Below the pieces are notes generated by a model that saw only the letters and a program-made list of their open reading frames with translations, had not been told where the DNA came from and searched no databases. The translations under genes were made by a program, and so were the position numbers. Shown one piece after another: positions 1-11,975 of a stretch of 64,000 bases of DNA; position 1 is the first letter of the stretch; every line of letters begins with the position of its first letter. Source of the DNA: Daldinia sp. FL1419 (Eukaryota; Ascomycota; Sordariomycetes; Xylariales; Hypoxylaceae); NCBI GenBank assembly GCA_025201765.1, contig MU623411.1, forward strand, positions 120,243 to 184,242, read 5' to 3'.

Positions 1-330
1 AAGATCGTAGATGCGTTGGGATGCCCGGCCTGCGAAGACATGGCTACCGACGGCGCTGTATACAACGATTTCAAGAACGCTGCCAAGATTGCCCAGGCCG
101 GAAATAAGGTGACGGTGATCATGTCCAACTCGGACACATTGGTGTCGCCGGACGTCAGTAGAATCGACGAGGAAGGGGTAAACAATGTCATCGTCCAAGA
201 TACTTGTCCCGATGACGAGGTTGGACACGCGGGGCTCATGTGGGATAAGAGTGTTTGGCGATTGATCTTAAATGCGTTGGAGGAAAATGATGACGAGGTA
301 TTCCGGTGTGAGAAGGGGCTTGTTATTTAA
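1..330 (+). CDS. Alpha/beta-hydrolase lipase, C-terminal part (partial)
   Basis: Reading frame 1 is open from the first base of the window to a TAA at 328-330, so this is the 3' end of a gene that begins upstream. The fragment has the C-terminal layout of fungal alpha/beta-hydrolase lipases of the EstA/Lipase_2 kind: a segment SNSDTLVSP that would carry the catalytic aspartate, then VQDTCPDDEVGHAGL with the catalytic histidine in VGH, then a final helix (WRLILNALE). The nucleophile serine would lie upstream and is not visible. Such enzymes hydrolyse acyl esters and are usually secreted; the signal peptide, if any, is outside the window. The family is judged from these motifs only; the exact subfamily is uncertain. 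Confidence 0.65.
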   Translation, partial: KIVDALGCPACEDMATDGAVYNDFKNAAKIAQAGNKVTVIMSNSDTLVSPDVSRIDEEGVNNVIVQDTCPDDEVGHAGLMWDKSVWRLILNALEENDDEVFRCEKGLVI

Positions 331-1010
331 TGCGTAATATAATCTCTATATATACCTAGGTATGTTGGGTGATTTCGACACGGCAATAGAGCAGACACGG
401 CAGGATGGATTGAAAATGGAAATAGAGTGTCCAGATCGGTCGAATATATATTTATTTGTAGACCTACTCACACACTGAATATCATTATGAAAGTAAATAT
501 ATTCTTAAGGAGAATTCTTATCGTCGATACGCACCCAAGGTGTGCGCAGTGATCTTCTACACTACTTGCTAGCATATATGTTACATCGGGCAGCCACATG
601 CTTACGCATATGATGTAGTGACCATTCTCTCAGTGCTTGTAGCACGCGATAGGTAGATATATTAGAATAATGACGCCTGACCTCCTAAGACTCAGCAAGA
701 GGGTGCCCTGCCCCCCTTATATATGTGCTCAATATACCCCCTGCATCTCTTTAATATTTACTTATCCCCTGACACAGTCCATCAATTGGTATCTCTGTTA
801 CCTATCAGTTATTCGAGTAATCCATCCAGGCAGCCCGATTCAGTCTAAGCCTGGCTACTGTAAGCAATTATATCGATATACTACTCGGGACTTCACTGTA
901 AGCACCTAAGCCGTAAAATTCAATGGTATAATGGATATAGGCTTAATTTGATGATTCTATTTTCACCCTCTTAGGGGCTGTGGGACGGCTATATCATAGA
1001 AGAAATCAAA
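331..1010. other. Intergenic, no gene recognised
   Basis: AT-rich spacer with a TACCTAGG-type motif just after the lipase stop (near 353-362). An open frame at 670-909 has no recognisable protein character and is treated as chance. Confidence 0.6.
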
Positions 1011-1744
1011 TCATGCACATGGATCTAATCCGTAGGTAACAGCGACAGTCTCTGACAGCATTCTCCTAATCTTCGTATGTATCGCGTGAGCTTGTCCCCA
1101 AAAGCATGTAAATCCCCAAACGATCTCGTTGGCTTGTTGACCTTGCTGAAAATGTATAAAGTCTGACTCAAAACTAATACGCCAAAGGTCTGTAATAATA
1201 TGAGCAAGATTGGTAGGCGTCACAATAGCCGGATACCCCCTGATTTTAAGTACGCGAGAAACATTGGAGATATTAGTAGCCGGGGCAGGAAAATGATGTC
1301 TGGCGACGTTAGTGCGCCAGCCACAGACTGTAAAGGGGTTCTGATAGTGTCGATCTAAGAACTTTTGACAGGCGTTCTTACAAAAGAACTGTAATGTGGC
1401 TGCCGCGTTCATATAATCTGCTCTATTGGTATAATAGGGTGGATGAATATACAGCGTGTGTATACGTCCAATATCACGGACTTCTCTCAGTATATCAGAA
1501 GCAACGCATTGTGGTGGCAGCCCCGTAATCCAGAGCCGACAGTTCTCATCTTCAGGAATATCCACATCCTCTATGGGAGGCATACGGTTTCTTCTATAAT
1601 CAATCCGCATCATATTAATTAGTCTTCGGTCTCACAGGTGTGCTTGCTTCCTCTGGGTGCGAACTGTCGTTTAATCTTTTCAGTTAGACGGTGTGATCTG
1701 CGTATTGCCCAGAGAGCGTCCTCAGAAACCCGGGTCGTCGTGAC
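1011..1744 (-). pseudogene. Frameshifted relic of a fungal RNA-binding-like (RRM-type) protein
   Basis: The minus strand has a 200-codon open frame (1613 to 1011) that starts abruptly in the middle of what looks like a longer fungal protein: the stretch PPIEDVDIPEDENCRLWITG followed by an RRM-like region and an ending VTYGLDPCA. Directly upstream, from 1744 to about 1623, another frame encodes a basic helix typical of the same family (DALWAIRRSHRLTEKIKRQ, then HTCETED) and runs into a TAA. The two pieces would join smoothly (ETED then LINMM) if one or two bases were restored near 1621, and no consistent splice pair places both in phase. A further stop at 1745-1747 cuts off the N-terminus. I read this as a decaying gene. 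The alternative is a real short gene starting at 1613, which is less likely because the conserved upstream helix would be lost. RNA binding is inferred from family resemblance. Confidence 0.55.
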
Positions 1745-3832
1745 TTATTATTATGCTAATTTGTTGACTCTACCGCTCCAATAATCAGTACAAGAAGAAT
1801 CCTCAAATATTATAGTCTCCCGAGATCAGTCTTGATTCTTTCCGGCGTGTACATACTTATAAACCGTAGAGAAATTCACTAAGAAAGGGTAGTGGTTATG
1901 AATATTAATATTAAATAGGCCAAGATGTAGTGGATGTCGTCAGGGAGGGTCGTGGTCGTGACGAAAGATACTGATTATGCGAGGTTTTCATCAAGTACCG
2001 TTGTAATGAGCTGTATGGATGGATTATTAGTAGGATACAATCATACGTACCTACCTATGTAACACATCATGACAAGACACGATATATCAGTCATCAAAAC
2101 AATTCCCAACAGCTGTGTATCTAAATCTGATATTACCTAGGTGGTTGTGCAACGAGCCAAGCCCACAACCCCCGACTTCGTAGTATACCTACCTCCTAGG
2201 TATATATGAGATGACGCCCCTATCTATCTCTTTACCACACCAGTCGTATACCCTTTAACCGCACAAAGATGTTTCTAGAAGGGAAATATAATATGACAAC
2301 ATAGTAAGGTCTAGAAAACATTACAATCCCTCAAAAATAATGGCTAGATATTTTTCAGCCCTCATTTTGGCAGATAAAAGTGTTACAAGTTATAATCCAG
2401 TAGAATTTTCCTACTTCAACGAAGTTTAAACCTCGCGGCTCAATAATACGACATCCAGAGTAATCCTTCAAGCTAAGGATCGCCCTTTGAAGCTAAAATC
2501 ATTGCAGGGTGTTCTATAACGTCAATTTTCCCATCGAGGCCAAAATAATGTATTTTATCATCTAGAGATCTTAGCTAACTACTTCATCTTATTATATTAT
2601 AACTTAGGTAAGTCTTAATATGGCTAGGTATATCGGATTTATTTTACCTATTTTGTAATACATTGTCTCTCTACCGAACACACCTAATACGGGTTAACCG
2701 CAAAACCTCTTGACTGTCATTAATATCTAATTCGATCAGGTAGGAATAACATTACTTCGCTATCTAATGAAAATTCATAGCCCAATAAACGGTACCCGCT
2801 ATCCTAAAAACTTGAGGGATTCCTAGGTTATGGCTAAGTGTTTGTTACTGCTGGATAGTATCATCGTGAGAGAGATAGGACAGGTGTACCATGGTGCAGT
2901 GACGCAGCCCAAAGATCTGCACAACCAATTAATAAATATGGAAAGCATTGCGGCAGCACGATGGGGTTATTATCAAAGAGGGTAAATGGAAAAACCCCTT
3001 GTAGGGTAGGAAGTATGACCGGGGTCTATCAGCTCAGGTCGCAGCACAATCCTTCGCCAAGAGTACACCCATAACCATGTACGGATGCTTCCTCCATGGA
3101 TAAAGGAAAGTATGGATTTGACTTCAGTTACTATGGAATCTAACAAGTCCAGATAAAGGGTATTGCATCATCTATACTGAAGTTAAGATGGCATTACCTA
3201 CTATGATGTTATGATCCTTGAGAGACGCGGACTACGTGATTCTTATCTAGCCTCATGCTTTATAGTGGAGTTTACGTGAGGTTCTAGGCAATACGCGCTT
3301 GTCTCTTAAGATGAGGGAGAGTCTAGATTGTAAGCCACAAGTGTTTAATATTGTAAGGCTCTGACCTGCTTCGGTACTTGGAACGGCCTGCAGGAGAAGG
3401 TGGATATAACCTGAACTTCCTAGTGGTAAATAGCCAATAACATAGTCAATGCGCTATAGCTATGCTGCCTGATGTATAAGCTATGCGACGTCCGTCTTCC
3501 TTCGTATCCTAACCCCAGTCCGGCCAATCACTCCGTCGACACTTGTACCAGTCATATGCCTATACATGGCCTCCAATTATGAAGACATACGGAAATATAG
3601 GACTTCTATCCCTATAGCTAGTTGATTATAAGTAGGTTCTCCTCCTAATCAGGAGGTTGCTCTTTAGTAAATAGTTAGATATTACAAATTCTAGATTATT
3701 ACAACTTGGAAGAGTGTATGATCATCCAACAATATGTCTTCCGATCCAGTGAGTGACTCCTCTCAATTTAGACAAGTTTAGTTTACCATCGGGTGACAAT
3801 TAAGTAAAGGGGAAGCTTGGACATTTAAAACT
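1745..3832. other. Long AT-rich intergenic stretch, no gene recognised
   Basis: About 2.1 kb rich in TA steps, with no frame that looks protein-coding on either strand and no clear terminal repeats. It could be decayed mobile or gene material next to the relic at 1011-1744, but nothing in it can be identified by eye. Confidence 0.5.
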
Positions 3833-5940
3833 ATGCTAATGCGTATTCAGGTTGACTTGAAGCAAGACTTCCCGGAGACCCAGGAGGTCAAGGAGCAGTC
3901 CCAGGTCACCAAGGACGAGCCGCAAGATACGAAGCCGGAGCCTCTTAAGAGCGACGAAGCACCCAAGGAGATAATGTGTGAGCTTGCACTTCTAGACAAG
4001 AAGTATGACAACGATGGCCATAAGGTATACAGCAAGCGTCAGCCAAAGAAGAATAGTGGCAACCCGGACTGGTGGAAGTTGTACGCTCTTACAGAGACGC
4101 GCCATTATCGAGAGAATGGTTCATTCAAATGCACGCGATTGCATGTGAACCCGCAGCCCTTGAAGCAACTTCTCGAGGATGTCATTGTCGGATTTCCCTA
4201 CGACCCTGTCGATGCTCAGCAGGAGGTCGAGTTTGACTTACCAGCCTATTGCCTCTTCTTCTACCGAAAACAGCTAGAAGAGAAAGGAACAGAAAGATTC
4301 AAGGACGACGGGAGTTCTCGTAAGAACTTGAAATTGCTCCTGGATTGGATCGACAAGGTTCACGAAGAGGCGTTTAAGGCTTCCCGGCGCTTCGAGTCCA
4401 GTGATCAGAGGCCGATTAGTTACGAACACCTCTGGACTGTATTCAACCCTGGCTGCCTTCTATACACCCGCATTCAGGGCCAGCCGCGCGCGCTCAAATT
4501 CCGCGGCTTCTGGTATGAGGCCGACAACGAGCCTTGCTTGGCCATCCGAGTAAGATACGTCGACTACGACGGCGAGAAATTCGGCACGCGCTCGGAAACG
4601 TTCCGCATCCCCCAGTACTCAGGTGTCATGCGTTGCGAAGACCTCAACATAATGCCCCTAGACTTCCACTCCTCTTCTGCCGAACTCCGTGCGCGCCTGT
4701 TGGAGCGAGGCCGCCAGTTCCAGAAGCTGGCTGGCCAGCACTTCATGCAGTACAGCGGAGTGGCAATCAAGTACGACTCCGTAAAATACGACCGATACAA
4801 TCTCTCCGGTCGTGTCGTGGTCGACTGCAAGAATTATCGACACTTCGAACCGAGCGATGACTTCGAGTTAGAGGACCTACCCCGGACGGAGGCGGCGAAG
4901 CGCCAACGCACCCTACGTAAATATAACGGGGGCCTTGACGGCATAGAGGGGGATATCCTAGATGAGCTTCTCGAGGAGGATCTGATCATGACCAACGCGA
5001 CCGTGCGCGGTTTCGCGTTCTCAGCCAAGAAATTCCTAGAATTCTTCGTAGAGAACCTTTCCCCGATCAAATGGGATGAATCCTACTTTGATCAACTCGT
5101 ACTAAACCCGACTACGAAGAGGACGGTTCAAGCCATGGTGTCCATGCATACGCGACGAGGTCAAACTAGCGCGGGGGTCGACGATATTGTTGAGGGTAAG
5201 GGAAAGGGACTCGTATTAGTTCTCCACGGACCCCCGGGAGTTGGAAAGACTTTAACAGCCGAATGCGTGGCGGAATCAGTGCACCGACCACTGTACATGG
5301 TATCTGCTGGTGACTTAGGGACTGACAGCTATGCGCTCGAGACGACGCTGGGACGCATTATGGACATTGCGACAACGTGGGGAGCAGTCTTATTGATCGA
5401 CGAAGCCGATATTTTCTTAGAGCGCCGAAGCTTGCACGACTTGAAGCGCAATGCGATGGTCACCATCTTTTTACGAGTCCTCGAGTGTACGCTGCCTTTT
5501 GTTACTTACCTCCCTATCATAACCCCTGAAATCCGAATTACACCCTTTTATTGTAACGTAAGAACGCTGACATGATTCGTTTAGATTACCGTGGAATTCT
5601 CTTCCTCACGACCAACCGTGTTGCCACCTTCGACGACGCCTTCACAAGCCGTATCCACGTACCCCTCCGATACACCAACTTGAGCGAAGCTTCTCGCCTA
5701 ACTATCTGGCGCAACTTCTGCAGCCGCGTCCCGGGCGGTGTGGATATCAGCGAAAAGGAATTGAACGCCCTGGCTAAGCGTGAGCTTAACGGTCGCCAGA
5801 TCAAGAATATTGTCAAAGCCGCCGAAAGCTTAGCGGCGTTCGAGGGCCGCAGACTTAACGCTGCTCAACTAGAGTCTTTCACTAAAGTCCAGGGAGAGTT
5901 CGAGAGGGACTGGTTGCAATTCGTTGACGTTGCCGAATAA
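3833..5940 (+). CDS. AAA+ ATPase with DUF7025 domain
   Basis: Two exons, 3833-5486 and 5585-5940, give 669 residues. The join is set by VLE|YYRGILFLTTNR: donor GTACGC, acceptor TTTAG, branch-like CTGAC near 5568. The N-terminal 90 residues are charged and rich in K/E/P. Residues about 190-300 match the fungal DUF7025 region (HLWTVFNPGCLLYTRIQGQP). The AAA module follows: Walker A GPPGVGKT at about 465-472, Walker B VLLIDEAD at about 519-526, sensor-1 TTNR and an arginine-finger-like FTSRI in exon 2. These proteins are ATP-driven machines of unknown substrate, common and multi-copy in Pezizomycotina. The intron falls between Walker B and sensor 1. No signal peptide or membrane segment is seen. 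The ATG at 3833 opens the frame; an upstream exon cannot be excluded. Domain class is secure, biological role is not known. Confidence 0.88.
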
Positions 5941-6735
5941 GTAAGGAATAAGTGTAGACATGTGTAGCATCTAATTAAGGGGTAGGGGATGTTGGACTGT
6001 GTACGAGCCTACGATGCGACTTATTTATAGTCTCTCCATGATCTATCTACCTCTAACCCTAGTTTAGAACCGCATTATATCTGATTAATCATGGTCCGGA
6101 GCATAAGCTCCAGAGAAGCAAGCCCATACAACTTCGATAGCCATCGTTAGGTAGTGCAGAATTAGCGCAGCCAATTCTGGAGTCGTACTATGTCTTGGTT
6201 CTTATACTGTCGTGAGATGTACACTAGGTTAGGATCTTGCTAAAGAAACCCTGGAGCAATGGTTCCCAATCGGAATAATAATAGATAATATTTCTTGTAT
6301 TTTAATTGGTAATTGCTTTTTCTGTATTGGCTTCAGCCATCACTGCCCAGTATCTACATAGCATACGAAGATCCACTCACGATGCCTCCACTTACAAAAG
6401 TCATGACGACGTAAGTATGGATATATACAAATATATCAATATTAAACCCTAGCGACTGTTAAGCCACGTGGAACTACTTAACCTGGAGAATTAATTAAGT
6501 AACGGGGTATCAGTTCAAACACTATCTAGGGTAATTTCGTCAAATCAACGCGTCGACAATAATGCTGAATCGTCGTTGGGTTTGTAGCCGTCACGGTGAC
6601 GTAACAGCAAGAGCTTCATCTCACGATGATCTGACAAGGATAAGAACATGTTCTGTTGCAGCGCTGAATGCTGTGCAAGATGGAATATCAAACAGAAGGG
6701 CCGCCTGATACGTCGATATATCGTCTTGCGTGAGG
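5941..6735. other. Intergenic, promoter region of the FAD/Rieske gene
   Basis: About 0.8 kb without a convincing coding frame. It holds the 3' flank of the AAA gene and the upstream region of the next gene. Confidence 0.5.
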
Positions 6736-8544
6736 ATGACGCCTATGAAGCGAGTGGTGACAGCATTCTCCCAGCGCTCGCGGCCCCTTACCAATATCTT
6801 CTATTGCAGCCCGCGTATAGGCGTCAGTTACGGCGTACGAATTCACAGAATAGCTACATCCGCTGGGGAACGAAATCCGACCAAGAATTCGCAACAATAC
6901 TTTTCCACCTCCCTAAGACGCAACATGGCTAATCCAGCAACCGGCGACCCCGAGCAATTCATGCGCACATCCGGTTCCACGAATCCCGTCTGGATACACG
7001 GGGACCCGTTTTCTCAAAGGCCCAAATTTAACCCATTGTCCGAAGATATTGAGGCAGATGTATGCATCATTGGTGCCGGCATAACTGGTATCTCCGTTGC
7101 ATACGAACTCTTTACTCGAGGCAAAGAAGTCGTTCTCGTAGAAGCCCGAGACGTCATTTCTGGAGAAACAGGGCGGACAAGTGGCCACTTATCCAACGCG
7201 CTTGACGACTTGTACCCAGAAATCGCAAAGAAGCACGGCGAAAAGGGCGCTAAAGCTGCGGCGGAAAGCCATACTTGGGCGCTGAACCGAGTTGGCGAGA
7301 TTTCCAAGGAGTTGGGCATCGACTGCGAATACCGCCATCTCCCGGGGTACCGCGTATCGAAGTATCAGCGCGGTACCGAGGAGTACGAGAAGGACATCCA
7401 GGAGATCAAGGAGGATGTGGAAATGGCAAAGAAACTCGGGATCGACGCCACGTTCGACGAAAACCTAACGGTCAAGGGTTGGGACGGCAAGCCTGACCAA
7501 CGGGGAGGCGCGATTTTTGCCAATCAAGCTGCATTTCACCCGACCAAGTACTTAAACGGTGTGCTGAATTGGCTCAAGGACCAACCCAGGTTCCGATGTT
7601 ACACATCGACACGGGTTCTATCCATAAAGGAGAAAAGCACCGCGGTACTTGGTCTAGGCCACAAATATGTCCAAATAGAGACCGAGGCCGGTCACACGAT
7701 AAAGTGTGAGCATGCTGTAGAAGCAACCGATGTACCGCTACAGAAGCTCAGCATAATCGTCCAGATGGAGTGGAATCGAACATACTGCATCGCACTGCGT
7801 ATACCCAAAGGCAGCGTCGACGATATCTTGCTCTACGATACCGATGATCCATACAAGTACATTCGATTAACCCCATGCGATGAAAATGACGACTACATGA
7901 TCGTTGGCGGTGAAGACCACAAGGTCGGACAAGAAGACTCACGGGGCCACTTTGAGAAACTAGAGAAGTGGACGCGCGAGCGCTTCCCACAGGCCAAGTC
8001 TGTCGAGTACAAATGGAGCGGGCAGATCTTCGAGCCAGTAGATTACATGGCATACATTGGCAGGAACCAGGGAAACGAGCGCACCTATGTAGTAACAGGC
8101 GATTCCGGCAACGGTCTTACACATGGTGTTTTGGCCGGCAAGCTAATCGCGGACGTGATCGATGACAAGCCCAACACTTGGAGTAGCTTGTACTCACCAA
8201 ATCGTCTCAACAGCGTCATCATGTCTGCTCCAACTATGATAAAGAATGACCTCCAGGTCAACATGCAGTATAAGCGACTTCTACAATCAGATATACAAGA
8301 TATTGAGGACCTAAAGCCCGGCTGCGGCGGGGTTCTAAATCCCACGGCATCAAAACCGATCGCTGTATATAAAGACGAGAAAGGCAATATAACTAAAATG
8401 AGTGCACTCTGCCCGCACATGAAAGGCGTGGTATGCTGGAACAGTGTTGAAAAGTCATGGGACTGCCCGGTTCATGGCAGCCGATTCAGTGAGAAAGGTT
8501 TGTCGATCCAAGGTCCTGCTAAGGAGAACCTCGGCAAGGCGTAG
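6736..8544 (+). CDS. FAD-dependent oxidoreductase fused to a Rieske [2Fe-2S] domain
   Basis: Single-exon gene of 602 residues from the ATG at 6736. Residues 1-65 are basic, serine-rich and poor in acids (ending YFSTSLRRNMA), which looks like a mitochondrial presequence; a second ATG at 6925 (MANPATG) would give a cytosolic form. A dinucleotide-binding motif of the DAO fold (CIIGAGITGISVAYEL) follows near residue 112, and the FAD domain closes with VTGDSGNGLTHGVLAGKL. The last 100 residues hold a Rieske domain with C559-P-H561 and C577-P-V-H580, all four cluster ligands present. Fusions of this kind occur in bacteria and fungi as putative amine or amino-acid oxidoreductases in which the cluster may accept electrons from FAD; the substrate cannot be read from the sequence. 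It converges on the M16 protease gene, with about 210 bp between stops. Confidence 0.9.
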   Translation: MTPMKRVVTAFSQRSRPLTNIFYCSPRIGVSYGVRIHRIATSAGERNPTKNSQQYFSTSLRRNMANPATGDPEQFMRTSGSTNPVWIHGDPFSQRPKFNPLSEDIEADVCIIGAGITGISVAYELFTRGKEVVLVEARDVISGETGRTSGHLSNALDDLYPEIAKKHGEKGAKAAAESHTWALNRVGEISKELGIDCEYRHLPGYRVSKYQRGTEEYEKDIQEIKEDVEMAKKLGIDATFDENLTVKGWDGKPDQRGGAIFANQAAFHPTKYLNGVLNWLKDQPRFRCYTSTRVLSIKEKSTAVLGLGHKYVQIETEAGHTIKCEHAVEATDVPLQKLSIIVQMEWNRTYCIALRIPKGSVDDILLYDTDDPYKYIRLTPCDENDDYMIVGGEDHKVGQEDSRGHFEKLEKWTRERFPQAKSVEYKWSGQIFEPVDYMAYIGRNQGNERTYVVTGDSGNGLTHGVLAGKLIADVIDDKPNTWSSLYSPNRLNSVIMSAPTMIKNDLQVNMQYKRLLQSDIQDIEDLKPGCGGVLNPTASKPIAVYKDEKGNITKMSALCPHMKGVVCWNSVEKSWDCPVHGSRFSEKGLSIQGPAKENLGKA

Positions 8545-8752
8545 AAAAGCAGGTTACATTCACGAAGGGCGCTGGAAACATACCTGAGAGTTTTGTGCAA
8601 ATAGCAATTACAGTAGAACAATTATTAATACTGACTGAATATTTTCCATATCCACTTCATGTCTTTTCGCTGTCACCGGCCGCGATGCAGCACCGTGGGT
8701 ATTCCAAGGCGAGATGTTATCTCCTTAATCTGGCCTAATCATGTAAAGGAGC

Positions 8753-11700
8753 CTAATCCTCTTCCGATTCGCATGAACCCTCTGAGCCCTCGGAATCGCC
8801 TTCCATATCCTCATCATCTTCTTCATCTCCGTTCTCCTCGCCTCCTGGGATTTCCAGACCATAATCATCTTGGAAGTCGGATAATTGTTTCACCTGGGTT
8901 TTGTATCCCATGACCTGGAATTCCTTCTCGAGTTGCTATGAAATATTAGCTATTAAAACAACTCCAGCATGTTATGCGAATAGTGAAACAACATACCTCC
9001 ACCATAGTATGCGCGCAGCAAACTACTACGTTACTCTTTCCGGGCTCAAATAGGGGTAATAACCACGTCTTCATGGCCTGCTTAATATCCTCAACTGAGA
9101 CCTGTCTAACTTTCGCGAGCATCTTGATGTTATAGTCGGGCTCAAGGCCTCTTATAGCGCTGACGATGAATTTCTGCGTTGCTGCGGTAGATAAAGTAGC
9201 CTGTTCCTCTGCCATAGCCATTACTAACTGGCTTATTGCGCCCTCGATCATAGGCTTTTCAAATTCAACGTTGCCGTTTACTAACGCGGCGATAGCATCA
9301 CGCGCAGCAGATATCGCCTTCGACGCCAAGGGGGATCGGTATACTTTAAAATGCAAGTATCCGCCATCTAGCTCTTTGGCGAAATAAGCACCGTAAGCTA
9401 GACCGTTCCCACGAACAGCATTCCATAGTGTCCCCTCCACAGTTTCGAGATACTGCATGGCAACTAGAAGCGCAGGAACCGCTGGATCCGAGAACGACGT
9501 AAGACCCTTACTAGAGGAGATGGAGAAAGAACTATCAATCGCCCTCGTTGGTACAATCGTGGCTCCAACGGAACCAGGATTACGGCCTTCGTCATTTAGA
9601 AGAGTGTGAGGTTTGACGATGGGGTTGATAGACTTCACAGGGGTATTGATAGCGTCAGAGAATCCATCCCAAGCTTTGACAGGGTCAGACAACTTCGAGC
9701 CTGATATATCAGCTATGACCAGGATTCGAAGGTTATCCAAGTTGAACAGGAGTTTTTTGAGTTCCTCGAATTTTGCTATTACCGCATCCGGGTCCATATC
9801 ATAAAGCTTCTTAAGCCGACGAAGATATACAGCCTTTACGAGGGTACGTTTTGCGACAAGTAAAGATGAGGCCTCGTTATGAATAGCCAGTTCTACTTCG
9901 TTAGCCATCACTCTACCATCGCGCTTCGCCTCCGGAATATCAGCGAGCTGCTTGGCGATGCAGGCCTTTAAACGAGTTGGATCGAATATGCTATCAAGCA
10001 TCATCGTACGGATCCACTCAATAGCGGTGGCGTACTTTTCCGGTTCGACTTGGAATCTAATAATGAGGCTCTCCGAATCGCTAAATTTACTGCCCAAGTC
10101 TAAGGAATAGCTGACTGTATCTCTCTCTAGTTCCATCACCACCTTCTCGAATGGAACGCCTCGACCCCTACGGCGAATAGGGGTATTGAAAAAATTATCG
10201 CTGAAGAGTGACAACAGCGGCTTGAATGTAGCAGGTAAGTGGGCAGTACCAACATGGACTGAGATATGCACAAAGTTAGTTGGGGCATCTTCGAATTGCA
10301 AAAATATGGGTAAGCCCGACGCGGTCTGGTCGATGATATTTTGCGCGCGATTCTTGTGAACACCAAGTTCCCTAGCCAAACCAGATCGTGCAGTCTGCGA
10401 CTCAATGAAGTGAATCGATTCTATCGGAGGTACGGGCCATTGCTCAAGTAACGAAGCAGGAATCTCGACTTCATTCTGTTTCTTAGCATCCTCTAATTTC
10501 TGGGCTAATTTTTTCAACCCCTCTTCGCCCAGTTCCTGTTTTCTCTTCTCGATAAGCGCGTCCTTATCCTCTTTTAACTTTGTGGATAATGCTAAAGAAG
10601 GTTTTGCAAGTACGGAGACGTGGTGGGCGTCAGCAAGCCATAGTTTGAGGAAATCTCGCCACTGCTCGTCCGTCCATTTTTCCAGAACGTCATATTCATC
10701 GAGACTTGATAATGACTTCAAGGTTGATCCATCTCGATTACCGAAAAGGTAATCGTTAATGATATTGTTTGAGTAGAACGACTCGGATTCTTCTGCCAAA
10801 GCCTTCATCTGCCGTCGTTCTCTTTGAATACACTCTCTTAGGTATGTCATGTCTAGAGGTCGAGATGCAACTTCCTTGAGCAAGGAGAAGAGCCGTTGTT
10901 CAACAAAAGCTAGCTTTTCCGTAGCTACGCCAGTGGGTTGAAGCCAGATAACACTGTTTGGCCGGGCATCTAGCGCGTAAGAAATAGAGCTAGCGAGCTC
11001 TTCCTTCTCAACCATAACATTTTCCAATACTGCGACAGAAGATCCGCATAAGTAGGTCAACAGTATGTTTAAGCCGGTTGATTGGACCATATCAATACAG
11101 CTCGGCCCAAAGAAAGCTACGGCCATGTCACCCGTCGATTCGTCTTCTTCGGGAAACTCAACAGTTTCGACTATTGTTTTTGAGAGAGGGGGTGGTTGCT
11201 CAGAGTCTATCCATGGTCGTTTAAAGGGTGCGTCAAGAGGGGGAAGGTCATCCTTGACGCTTTCTTCAAATTGGTCCAGGATAGTAAGAAGATTGTCATG
11301 ATCAACTTCACCAACGATAACGATGCACATATTTCGTGGCTGGTACATCTCTCTATGGAAGGCACGTATCCTTTCCGGAGTCAAAACGCGTAGGTTTTCC
11401 ATCAGACCACCCGTTTCGTACCGGAAGCCCACATTCTCGGGGTAAAGAAGGCGTCGCGCTTTAATTTCCATTATCTCCGAACTCATATGCTGTACTCCCT
11501 GCATCTCCGAGTAAACAACACCGGCATCGTTGCCTTCGCCATCGATATGATGAACTTCTGTTAGGCATGCTGCATCCGTTATAGTTGGAACGATAAGATG
11601 CTCAAGATAGACTGGTAGAATCTGAGCAAAGCCTTCCCAGCCAGCTGTCTCAAGAGTATAGGCTGTATGATCAGTTGCTGTCCAAGCATTGGTATTCCCG

Positions 11701-11975
11701 TAAGCTCTGGAAGCAAGCTTGTCTAATAGACCCTTGTAGTGATAACTCTTTGAGCCCATGAATACCAGGTGTTCCAGGGTATGGGGGGCTCCTGAATCAT
11801 CGAAAATTTCAGTGGCCAAGGTAAAGTAACCATTGACCTTTGGCCCCTTCCGGTCGGCCACGACGACTTGCATGCCACTTCGCTCAGATTCATACTGGGT
11901 GATGGTTGCGTGAGCGTAATCTGTTTGGAAGCTTTGGAGCTTACGAAATCGCACACTGGGGCCTTGTGACCCCAT
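8753..11975 (-). CDS. M16 family zinc metalloprotease (YOL098C / mug138 type)
   Basis: Two exons, 11975-8997 and 8935-8753, give 1053 residues. The inverted zinc motif H65-TLE68-H69 (HTLEHLVFMGS) and the downstream VVYSEMQG carry the ligands and catalytic glutamate of pitrilysin-fold peptidases. The N-terminus lacks a mitochondrial presequence, and the overall sequence follows the fungal cytosolic subfamily represented by S. cerevisiae YOL098C and S. pombe mug138 rather than CYM1. The short last intron (8936-8996) has donor GTATGT; without it the frame runs into nonsense, whereas the spliced exon continues QLEKEFQVMGYKT and ends in a strongly acidic tail (ENGDEEDDEDMEGD). Such enzymes cleave peptides inside a closed chamber; physiological substrates of this subfamily are not known to me. 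Confidence 0.9.

Noticed and set aside
1745..3832. Transposon remnant in the AT-rich stretch
   Set aside because: No terminal repeats, target-site duplication or transposase-like frame could be seen by eye.
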